Source of the DNA: Angiostrongylus vasorum
Taxonomy: Eukaryota > Nematoda > Chromadorea > Rhabditida > Metastrongylidae
Length of the DNA: 64,000 nt
Direction of reading: 5' to 3'
NCBI GenBank assembly: GCA_018806985.1
Contig: JADANN010000451.1
Coordinates: forward strand, 1,364,001-1,428,000
The notes beneath the pieces are model-generated. The model was given only the letters and a program-made list of their open reading frames with translations. It was not told where the DNA came from and searched no databases. The number at the start of each line of letters is the position of its first letter. The stretch's first letter is position 1. Both the position numbers and the translations under genes were made by a program. Shown here piece after piece: positions 56,601 to 64,000 of this stretch.

Positions 56601-59600
56601 ATCCTTCCATGAAAAAAGATTAGACGTTAAGTAAAAGTTAAGACATTATGGTTACCTAAGTAACTTTTGACAGTACCACTGCTAATAATAAACTTGTCAG
56701 TTGCAATTAAAGATCAGAGTTTTCCACTAGCCATTCCGCTTCATGATTGCAACATTTGCAAGAGTTTCGTCTTCAGCAGTTCCATAAACTTCATTCCTAG
56801 GAAATGTTTGCATCGAATACTGGAAGCATGGAACGGCCTTCATAGATTCTGTAGTTCCTTTTCCATCTGCAGAAACCCCAACACTATGCAAATTCAAGAT
56901 GTTAATCTACTATCGAAATGTCTAATGTGTGTACAATTGCCGAAAATATCAAGGGAAACACTTGAGAATCTCTTGAGAACTTCATAGAATGTTGCGATAC
57001 GGTAACAGTTTCAAGGATCAAGAACGATATAATGGGAAATCCGGTTCCAATAAAGAACAATTCTAAAAATAGCCGATAGTGAGTAAACTTGCGCCATTTG
57101 TTATGAGTTCTCTAACCACTTAAAAACTATCTGTACGCTATCGTAATTTCGCTCCAAAACAACACACTTGAAAGAAACATCACATGTATTTTGTTCATTC
57201 TATTAAAGCCGTATGATTCACCTGAAAAATGAAGTCTACCACAATAGCGAATCCATTGCCGACGCTGAACAGTCGTATTTCTGGAGTCGGAGTCAATGCA
57301 CCGATAGTGAACGCGAGAAAATTTGTGATGGTGGTGATTGACACCTACAAATAGCGGTTGTTCAAAAAGATTAAGCTTCCAAGAACATTCTCTGAATGAA
57401 ATATAACAAAAGAAATTTCTGAAAGATAAAGGACGCCTTACAGATGGTCCAGTTTGAACGAGCATTTCGACAATTCTTCCACGAACTTCCAAATCCACGT
57501 CATCGAACGGGATCTTCCTACAGTTTTTAACCTTTATAAAAGTGATAGAGACACGAAAATGAATCCTTAAGTGCTGATAATGAAAAACGTGACGATATTC
57601 CTTGATAATCTAGGAAACTCGCTTGAAGTTGCAAACGAATGGCTAGAAATTTGGCTCGGTGAGATTTGTGGGTTTTGTTGGGAACGAATGAATTCTCTCT
57701 ATTTACAAATAGTCAAAATCATGGTGGCTCTTAATTTCCTCATCGACTATCTTGCGTATTTCATAGAGAATAAGCAGCTGAAATGGTGTCAGTACATTGT
57801 TGTCGATTCCAAAGAAAAATTCACGAATTTTTCTGAAGACAGCTGTGTTATCGTCTTTCGTATAAATGAATTACGATAGTGGAAACCTTTCGTTTTCTTC
57901 TACTGACTAACCTCCGTTTAGAGGTGATTCTCTGCCAGGCGTTCATCATCAGATAGGCGTCGTCTACGCCGATGGCCAACACTAGGAACGGAGTCACGCA
58001 CATGGTTGAGCCGAAGCGGAATCCAGCCCAGAATAGGGCACCCAAGGCGGCACCACACGCCATGAACGGGCAGACGCACGCCATCACCGCCAGCGTGACC
58101 TCAACCGATTCCAGACATTTTCGAATTAGTCAAATCGGGATGTTTAGTGTCTACAAAGCTTCTAATTCTTAACCCTTTCACGACCATGCGCTTTCATTTC
58201 AATATGTACGCTGCTGTAGGTTTCGGGCCGCGCATCTTGGCATGAATGTGTATCGCAATTGCACTCCAATGACACGTGGTCCGACTAGCACGACACGCGA
58301 GAATGGCCGAGGTCGTAAAAAATGTTAAAAATAATAAGACATTGCAAGAAACCTTCAGTTACTCAGATTGGCGACCTTATTAGTTTCGAGTAATCAATAG
58401 GAAAATCGATGACTGATCGATCACTAACTTTATGGATGTTCATCTGATTCAGAACTAGTCCACTAAGCGAGAATGTGATAGCCGAAAAAGTGACCATTAT
58501 GGTGAATCCAACAGCGAGAAAGGGCACTAGAGACAGTCCGGCTCTCACGATTTCAGAGGTGATGAAGGAATCGGTGAGAATATCCACAATGATTACATCA
58601 CTCTTAAACTTCCTGAAAAGTGTACAATTATACGACCCCCGTTCAACTCCTAGAATATCTGCTTGGAAAACGTGATTTTGGCAAGACATTATGAATAATG
58701 CCTTCCAGCGGTTAACCATCTCATCGTGGCTGGGAGGTGTTCCTGGGTGTAGGGGCTGCAACGTACAGCGTGGGATTCATCCCGCTGACAGGGTCTCCCA
58801 AGCTGAGGAGTCCGGCGTTTCCATCAGGAAGCCTAGCTAACATTAAACCAATACCAGGATCCACCACTGTCCTGGTATTAAAGTCGCATGGTGGCAGATC
58901 TCCTTCTGATCCACAAGGGCTGCGATTGCCTGTGGCGGTGAAGACCTGGGGCAGACTTTGGCCAAGCTGACCTCGGGATTCCAGGGAACCACAATGGCTT
59001 AACCAGCAAATCTCCGAAAAATGGAGGTTGTGCTGGGGCGCACAACCAGTGAGGACGGGCCATTCAAGTATCAAGCAAGTAAGTATTATAAATAATGGCT
59101 GAATAAATCGGCAGTCTGACTACTTCTAGACATCGCTCGGCTTCTTCGCTCGCGTCATTTCACTCTTCATCTCCATTATGCAAGAAGAGATAGCTCTTTA
59201 TGTACTTCGAAAGTGGTACGCAGTCCTTACCCCCATATGACCTTAAACTATTCGATCGTTCCCAATCAAAAATTACTCGAATAGAGAGCACATTAAAAAA
59301 AAGAGTGCACTTTCAGAGACTAACTAAGAGAGGTGCTGTAATGCAAAGACAATGTGACGAATGAAGAATGTGACACGAAAAAAAGCCATTGAAAGATAGG
59401 GACGAATTTTCTACGAACTTCTGGAAGTGCTGGACGATCGAATGCTCATAGGCTTCGACGTCTCCACGCGTGATGTCGGATCCGATCTCCAAACGGAATT
59501 GCAGTACAATCAGCGCCACTTCCCGAATGTTATTGGGCAGCTGAGTCTGAAAACGACTTTGTCCTTTTTAATTGGCAGCGAAATGGGAAAAAATTATCAA

Positions 59601-62600
59601 GAACAGTTAATTCTCTTTCGGAACGAATTCAACTGTGTAGGTGGTACATGCACATGAGCAAGCGACAATCACTATTGTACTGGCATGCCCTATTTCATTG
59701 TAACTAACGACACCAGAAGACTTCAGCTTCAGCAGCATTGTTGTGTGCCATTTATAACACAGCATTAAGAAGAAGCCTACCAATAAACACGAGAACCAAA
59801 GAGGAAAATCTAACGTCTTTTTCTAATATTTTAAAACTCTGACCATAGTCTGATAAAAAACGGGGTCCTGCTTCGAATGCTGATCTTTTTTGATAACCTT
59901 ATAGCCCTTAAGTTGCCAGTACTTCTATGTTAATAGGAGGGGATTAGGAGGAAAAGTACGATTACGTCCATCCTCCGTACCTTAAAAGATCAGAGATAAA
60001 AGCGTTAGGCATTGTTTAATCACTGAGGGATCTCTTATCTATTCGATTTCATCAACAATCGTTGAGGTGACTGTTTGCATACCTGGCCTATCCAGTGAGT
60101 TTTGGGGCCTACAAATCTATCAAATCAGTGTTTTCACCTTCAACCATGAAAACGCTGTTAAACCCGAATCTAAAAAAATCTAGTCTAACTGATTTGATTC
60201 AGTTTTCAGACGGAAGTCCAGAAAATAAAACCATTGTGTTTAAAGATCCCTCAATCTTAACAGGCCAGTAGTGGTTCAACAACTCGTTGACATCGCCACC
60301 ATGGTAGAGGTAACGAAATGTGCCAGTTCAGGTGGTGGCACCAGCTGACTATATTATAGTAGTTATAATTATTTTCCTCGCATGCTTATTCCCTTGAGAG
60401 CATACGGCGCACTGGATAGAGGTGCACTCCAATTCACACGCAATTCTCGATCACGCACCCCGGGCTTACCAAATCCTAAAATCTCTTTAAAAATTAGTAC
60501 CAGACTTGTTCGGGAAGATAGTAGCACTGATTAGATATATCGGTAGGCCACCGCAAGAGGTTGTGTAGGCCAGATATGCATTCAGTCACCTCTAACGATA
60601 CTTAGTGGAGACGAATGCACTGCGCATCTCTCCTGGATTGATCAACATAGGGACCTTTATCCTTATTCCCTGTTTACGATTGCTCCCCGTACTATCAAAA
60701 GAATAGAACCAAATCAACAAATACGGTGAGACAGCCAGTTAGTTCCTCCACCAGAAGCCATGTGTTGTAAAAATCCTGTGCTGGTTTTAACGCTTGAAAT
60801 CAAGTTTCTTGATGGGGGCACGTCTTTCGAAAATGAAAGAGGTCAACACACGATAATTGGATATTGAATGCTCGTTTTAGTTTCTAAAAACGAAGAACTT
60901 GCTCCATCAAGTTAATTTTGTTATTTTGTAAACTGTGTCTCTCTTACACGCAAAGGCGCGTGTGGCATAGTGGTCGGAGGCGCCCTACAACACACGTGGA
61001 ATCAATCACAGCGCTCGTGGCCCGCCAAGCCTTCCATCCCTCCGGGGTCTGCAAATTGGTACCAGACTTATCTGGGAGAACAGCAGTACTGGCTGTATAC
61101 AGTGTTAGGCCAAACCGAGTGATTGTAAAGGCCAGATATGCACTCAACCATCTCCAAACGATGCTTAGTGAAGTCGAATGCATGGCGCATCCTTCAGGGA
61201 TTGATCAAAGCCAAGAGCTTTATCCTTTTCATCCATTTTTACAGACGCAAATACCTAGCCAAATAAACGATATAGCTGTGAATGATCCATACCTCTAACG
61301 TGTTTTTTCGTCTGATATCAGCAGTGGAGATGACGAGCTCCTGCCCACGGTCGTCCTTCACAGCTACTTTCACTCCGAACAGATTCGGATCCATGTGAAG
61401 CTTCGTTCCGAGCACTGTTGTGACCGGATAGCCCAAATCCAGATGCCGACTTTTGTTCGTGTATTTGTCGGAGATTAGCATGCCACTGTAAAATCGTCTC
61501 ACTTCCCAGAAACCACATTGTAGCTCAACGAAATTTTTTGGAGGTTTTGCTTTGCAAATTTCCGCCCAGGTTTCTGTCAGGATCGATCGCGATTAAAAAA
61601 CAAAAGCGGAAGAGAACTACTTAAAAAGACCTTAAAAAATAATAAGAACGTACGTAAAAGTGCCGAATCGGCTCATTGATAGTGCAGAATCCTTCACATA
61701 GTTGTTCGAAATTCTTGTTCCCGTTCGGCGTTCGCATATAGAAATCGTGTGAGATTTTGTCGAGTACCTATAGATCACTTATTTTTATTTTTTCCCTTAA
61801 GGAGTTGTCCGAAATTATTCTTCCCAAGATTCCTTGGTATTTAATCCACAAGTGAAACGGAATTTCACCAGTGTGCTTATCCGGTGATACTTAATTTAGT
61901 AAAGAAAAAAACTAAATGTTTCGAGAAAGAGCATAAAAATTGCATAACAATATCAAGGAATAGCTATTCATAAGCTTGTTTAACGTTACCTTATTTAAGA
62001 TTCATATTCTGAATGAATGAAATCTTGAAGGATAAAAAATAAGGATAAAGCTGTCGAGGTTGATCCGTCCTTGAGGGATGCGCCATGCATTCGCCTTCAT
62101 TAATCATCTTTTGGAAGTGATTGAATGCATTTCTGGCCTTTTACAATGACTTGCGGTGGCCTACTGATGTATCGAGCCAGTACTGCTATCCTCCCAAACA
62201 AGTCTGGTACCAATTTGCCCACCGCGGAGGGATGCAAGGCTTGGTGGGCCATAGGCGCGGGATCGATTCCACATGTGTGTTGCAGGACGCTTGTGACCAC
62301 CGCGCCAAACGCGCACCTATTCTGTAGATCTGTGGTAATGGTGGCTCGTCTACAAGAAGCTATGCTACCGCCGATCATTTGATTTTCAAGTCCATTGTGT
62401 ATCGGACATGGTGATAGGTTTAGAGGACCCAACAGTCGTCGTCATTGTTACTCTTCAACAATTTGTTGCATTTTGTGAAGAAAGTACTGCTTCTACTTAA
62501 GAAAAGAGGAAAGAGAGTCCTCTAAATGATGGCTGTTTATTTTAAATCTGCGGAAGAATATCGATTCATAGTCACTGGATCATTAAATATGTGGCAACGA

Positions 62601-63828
62601 TGTATTGCCAGTTTTCCCTCCGCAGTTCTTCACCAGTTAGGAAAAAACTTCGAAGTTATGAGAATCTTCGCCTTTCACACAGCTATTCATGCGCAGTTGG
62701 TTTTCTATCTGTCAACCTCAATCGTGTCCTAGGCGGGGCTTCGTTCTGTCCGCGAAGCGCCTGGTTTTCTTCGAACACTGAAACAAATTACACTCCATTC
62801 CTCTTCTACCACAGAAAGCTGTTCGAATAGTGGTGAACATGTTCGACTCTTCCATTCGAACGAAAATGAATACATCGTATAATAGGAGGAGTTCGCGATA
62901 CGAAAACCATCTACGGTTTTTGCCAAATCGACAAAAAGTGGGAGCGATACGTCTACACACTGGTATGTTAATAAAAAAAAGTGTGAAGCTCTCCGCGTTG
63001 GTCAATCGCTGAGGGATGCGCCATGTACTGACTTCATTAAGTACCGTTGGAGGTGACTGAATGCATATCTGGCCTTCACAATGACTCGTGGTGGCCTACC
63101 AATGTATCAAGTCAATGCTGCTATCCACCCAAGCAAGTCTGGTACCACTTTGATGGAAGGCTTGGCGAGCCACGGACGCAGGGGATCACTGCGCCACACG
63201 CGCCCCCTATTGGGATGTTATAAGTATCAGTATAGAAATTTTTAAGTAAAATTTCAAGAAAAGGAACCAAGCACAATAAACTTGTTGTTTTTGATCTCCT
63301 CATTTTTACGCCTCTGGATTAGAAAACCGAGCGAAAAACGTTTCAACAACGTCGTCGTCATCGTGTTCAAAGTTGCATTGATTCGTGTAGAGGGTCCTCG
63401 TCAGATATTTTTAGCGAAATCATGGTCTTCGGATTCACTTGGAATCCAGTTGAATGGAATAGAACAGCGAACGAATACAGTGAAGAACGTTTCGATTCGA
63501 ATCAGTGCGACTCTGAAGATGGCGATGATCACGCTGGAACATCCATCAGCCCCTACGAAGAGTTATCAACCTTGTATAAGGCTATCAATAAATCGATGTA
63601 TTGATCATCTCCACTCATGCTGTGCTTAAGTGAAAATCGATCCTTAAGAACCAACTTTTTCAAAAATTTCTTTTGAACCACTGAAAATCGTTAACACGCG
63701 ATACCTGCACAGTGTGGTTGAAATGAGATGTGTTTAGTAGATTTCCTCCGTGTTTCGGATAAATGAAAGCATAAATCGCCTTCGGTTCTCCTCGGTTCAG
63801 AAAGAATTCACAGTAGATCTGAACGCCT
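44651..63828 (-). CDS. patched-related (PTR) sterol-sensing-domain membrane protein, 19 exons, N-terminus missing
   Basis: Exons (minus): 63705-63828, 61654-61767, 61293-~61480, 59404-59546, 58429-58612, 57912-58099, 57442-57517, 57222-57344, 55484-55612, 54035-54162, 53892-53976, 53696-53809, 51631-51791, 51436-~51550, 47817-47931, 47135-47324, 46823-46948, 46592-46725, 44651-44785 (TGA). About 830 residues are visible. The first luminal domain has NRGEPKAIYAFIYPKHGG and YPVTTVLGTKL. The sterol-sensing region has EIVRAGLSLVPFLAVGFTIM and FLVLAIGVDDAYLMMNAWQR. The second half starts YWYVCIIGTLNMKPQLSPD, has a luminal STKFWLRDYEDFLKQG, then the last membrane bundle with DPIMMSATVMCIGFSVDIPS. 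The order is that of Patched/NPC1/Dispatched-type RND proteins, of which nematodes have many PTR members involved in cuticle, moulting and lipid handling. TM1 is outside the window. Most junctions keep frame. 61654/61480 and 51436/47931 do not join cleanly, so the exact gene model is open there. GVDDAYLM is intact. Confidence 0.92.
45140..45510 (-). repeat. Rep4 in PTR intron
   Basis: Reverse copy: CATCGTGGCTGGGAGGTGTT at the high-coordinate end, CTGGTATAATACTAGTTGCA region, ACAATGGCTAAACCAGCAAA, tail towards 45140. Matches 58735-59090 in opposite orientation. ORFs here are repeat frames. Confidence 0.75.
47600..47690 (-). repeat. PLE end fragment with hammerhead-like block
   Basis: GGGAGCAAACACAAGATTAT, then AGCTGACATTTCGGCGGTTT and CGCCTTCTTCAGAGACG. 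The core on the minus strand is CTGAAGA...GAAAT, one base off consensus. Confidence 0.6.
48130..48410 (+). repeat. old Rep3 copy
   Basis: TTTATTTATTTCCTATTCTT, GAGGTATGAGCAAAACTTGG, AGCTAGGCTTCGAACCCGTG, then the GATTTTGCTTCCCAGGTCAT-type interior. Confidence 0.55.
48660..49250 (+). pseudogene. mariner-family transposase relic in PTR intron
   Basis: Multi-frame + strand translation follows mariner order. KIGKSKKLHTWVP comes first, then the IRFSTLL region and DPRWGSAAHSKVKIPPI. Next are LIHHSFLIPAETITMAKFVQ and HIDGIYRNF, then ALVYRKPSILLDSNSRPPIA (family: ILLHDNARPHVA). Last are the FKHVGSFLREN region and CVDSN near 49207. The D of the catalytic HDNARPH block is kept, but frames are broken throughout and the stretch after it is shortened. 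The minus ORF 48801-49148 is a shadow. Confidence 0.75.
49745..49868 (-). repeat. SINE2 tail half, truncated
   Basis: ATCCGTCTTCACGTCTGCTG, CGGATCCCAGCACTTCTCGC and TTCCAACTTTTACGTGTGGC match the tail half of SINE2 in reverse. It stops where a SINE1 begins. Confidence 0.75.
49870..50135 (+). repeat. SINE1 inserted between SINE2 pieces
   Basis: The head is shortened (AGTGGGTCAGGGGGCGCCCT). CATCGGTAGGCCACCGAGAG and GGGATTGATCGACGCGACAG complete the unit. Confidence 0.8.
50155..50540 (+). repeat. SINE2, near full length
   Basis: GTGCGGATAGCACAGTGGTA (A-box), TGGTGCTTCGATTCGGCTAC (B-box), CTCTGCAATCCAATTGGGAA, GACCAGCATTCTACGACATT, GGAGTGCTGGGATCCGCAAG, ending in AAATAAATAAATTTT. Confidence 0.85.
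50830..51350 (+). repeat. two tandem Rep3 copies
   Basis: 50830-51115 and 51120-51350 each start TTATTTACTGCCTACT and carry GATGCTGAG...CTCCGG-type starts. Two copies in the same orientation, 91 bp upstream of PTR exon 51436. Confidence 0.8.
51915..52015 (-). repeat. Rep3 end fragment
   Basis: CGTAGACACCAGTGGTCCGC and AGATATTTCACCCTCGTTAT: only the end of the reverse unit. Confidence 0.55.
52075..52348 (-). repeat. SINE1
   Basis: GCTCTCGGCGTTGATCAATC tail, TGATGTATCGAGCCAGTGCT, ACCACTTCGGCACACGCGCC head. Confidence 0.85.
53055..53548 (-). repeat. SINE1 split by a Rep3 insertion
   Basis: 53060-53150 is the SINE1 tail part (GTCGACTTCATCAAATGTCG). 53410-53548 is the SINE1 head part (ACCACTGCGCTATACGCACC). 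The 53155-53405 stretch between them is a diverged Rep3. Confidence 0.65.
53155..53405 (+). repeat. Rep3 nested inside SINE1
   Basis: ATTTGCAAAACTTGGACTTC, TTTGCGTTTCTCTCGGCCAG, AATCACCTGTCAACAAGAAT, AACCTAGCTAAACTGAGGCT. Confidence 0.6.
54385..54655 (-). pseudogene. internally deleted mariner relic in PTR intron
   Basis: On the minus strand: SKSVDTWMSHELSDSQSHSF (linker near the HTH), a jump, then LTMLQKLKEFGYKTLFHPPY and LPDFSHTKHHFF (family C-terminal LPHPPYSPDLSPTDYHFF), and FNNFLCEKCF. The whole catalytic centre between the two blocks is absent. Confidence 0.75.
55005..55255 (+). repeat. SINE1
   Basis: ACGTGTGGCGCAGTGGCTGG head, CTTGTCTGGGAGGATAGCAA, CATCGGTAGGCCACCGCGAG, CGCTCATGGATTGAGTATGA tail (shortened). 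Confidence 0.85.
55660..56030. other. PTR intron, nothing recognised
   Basis: No exon or named repeat seen between exon 55484-55612 and the Rep4 fragment. Confidence 0.4.
56030..56175 (+). repeat. Rep4, 5'-truncated
   Basis: TTTGACCAGGCTGTCCTCGA, CCACAGTGGCTAAACCAGCA, then CCAAGTATCTGAGTAAATAA. Only the last about 140 bp of Rep4 are present, with the AAGT/AAAT-type tail. Confidence 0.7.
56400..56665. repeat. old Rep3 copy, inverted ends
   Basis: ACAACCACGGTGATGCCGAG and GATATGAGCAAAACTCAGAG at the left; GGTTCCGAGTTCTGCTCATA and TTGTAGTTATACTTCACATA at the right. Confidence 0.55.
58735..59095 (+). repeat. Rep4, longest copy, in PTR intron
   Basis: TCATCGTGGCTGGGAGGTGT, ATTCATCCCGCTGACAGGGT, CTTCTGATCCACAAGGGCTG, AACCACAATGGCTTAACCAG, tail CAAGTATCAAGCAAGTAAGT. 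With 45140-45510 (opposite strand) and 56030-56175 it defines the family. Confidence 0.75.
59650..60000. other. PTR intron, nothing recognised
   Basis: No exon or named repeat seen in this stretch. Confidence 0.4.
60000..60140 (-). repeat. SINE1 tail half, degenerate
   Basis: AAGCGTTAGGCATTGTTTAA, CTATTCGATTTCATCAACAA and CATACCTGGCCTATCCAGTG. Confidence 0.55.
60405..60665 (+). repeat. SINE1, diverged
   Basis: The head is weak (GGCGCACTGGATAGAGGTGC). GTACCAGACTTGTTCGGGAA, ATCGGTAGGCCACCGCAAGA and GGATTGATCAACATAGGGAC are clear. Confidence 0.75.
60953..61232 (+). repeat. SINE1
   Basis: GCGCGTGTGGCATAGTGGTC head, CTTATCTGGGAGAACAGCAG, GGGATTGATCAAAGCCAAGA tail. Confidence 0.85.
61775..62035. 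other. PTR intron, no repeat or exon recognised
   Basis: AT-rich; nothing identified. Confidence 0.45.
62040..62322 (-). repeat. SINE1 in PTR intron
   Basis: AGCTGTCGAGGTTGATCCGT tail, GTATCGAGCCAGTACTGCTA, GACCACCGCGCCAAACGCGC head. Confidence 0.85.
62985..63210 (-). repeat. SINE1 with a deleted head segment
   Basis: AGCTCTCCGCGTTGGTCAAT tail and CACTGCGCCACACGCGCCCC head. About 45 bp between B-box and A-box are missing. Confidence 0.8.
63323..63604 (+). other. possible exon of an unknown gene, opposite strand inside PTR intron
   Basis: A + frame opens after a stop at 63320-63322 and ends at TGA 63604. It reads IMVFGFTWNPVEWNRTANEY, then an acidic stretch NQCDSEDGDD and YEELSTLYKAINKSMY. 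The composition is protein-like, but the other + frame (63282-63629) is open too, and no strong acceptor precedes it (GGATTAG only). No family recognised. Confidence 0.25.
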
Positions 63829-64000
63829 CTGCATTATCAGTGCGGAACAACAAAGTGAAATAGGCTATGCCAACCTTGTGTAAGCTTATCAAAGAAGGAA
63901 TAGTAAGTGAAATATTTTAAAGTGCTTCAAATGACATAAAGACGTGTTAAAGTGGGCCCTTTGGCAACATTATGATTTGGGGTGAATGCACAGCTTTAAC

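Noticed and set aside
1..64000. CRISPR array, bacterial operons or phage genes
   Set aside because: No regularly spaced direct repeats, ribosome-binding-site pattern or compact ORFs; splice sites and SINEs show a eukaryotic genome.

Overview
The window is eukaryotic and looks like nematode DNA. My best guess is a strongylid (hookworm-type) genome. This is an inference from a multi-exon patched-related (PTR) gene, an eyegone-like Pax gene, nematode-style acceptors (TTTCAG, TTTTAG) and a dense load of mariner, Penelope-like and tRNA-derived repeats. There is no sign of bacterial operons; most long ORFs are chance frames or repeat fragments.

Layout. 0-14 kb is repeat-rich and essentially geneless: SINEs, a mariner relic, an inverted-armed Penelope-like element (PLE-A), elements with hammerhead-like ends, and foldback/tRNA-like repeats (Rep3). 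14.4-16.1 kb holds a candidate three-exon gene for a small secreted protein (+). 18.8-26.7 kb holds six exons (-) of a Pax-type transcription factor with RED subdomain and S50 homeodomain, most like eyegone/eyg-1. Its 5' end is not identified and one RED exon carries an apparent 1-nt frameshift. 26.7-43 kb is again mostly repeats, including PLE-B (35.1-37.6 kb) with about 0.7-kb inverted arms and an exact 14-bp direct repeat at its borders. 43.1-43.9 kb carries the last exons of an unrecognised + strand gene. It converges tail-to-tail with the PTR gene, which fills 44.65-63.83 kb (-) with 19 recognisable exons. That gene encodes 11 of the 12 membrane segments expected for a patched/NPC1/Dispatched-type protein; the N-terminus lies beyond the window. 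Its introns are full of SINEs, Rep3 copies and mariner relics.

Repeat families named here: SINE1 (about 270 bp, tRNA-like head, tail containing TTGATCAACGCCGAG); SINE2 (about 365 bp, different tRNA-like head and body); Rep3 (foldback family with GATATTTGCAAAACTCCGG ends and a tRNA-like segment); Rep4 (about 350 bp, variably 5'-truncated with an AAGT-type tail); HH elements (ends resemble hammerhead ribozymes, often as inverted pairs); and PLEs. The most interesting observations are the hammerhead-like motifs in PLE arms and HH elements, and a 15-base motif shared by SINE1 tails and PLE 3' tails, which suggests SINE1 may be mobilised by Penelope-type machinery. Splice sites, families and ribozyme folds were judged by eye; no alignment or folding program was run.
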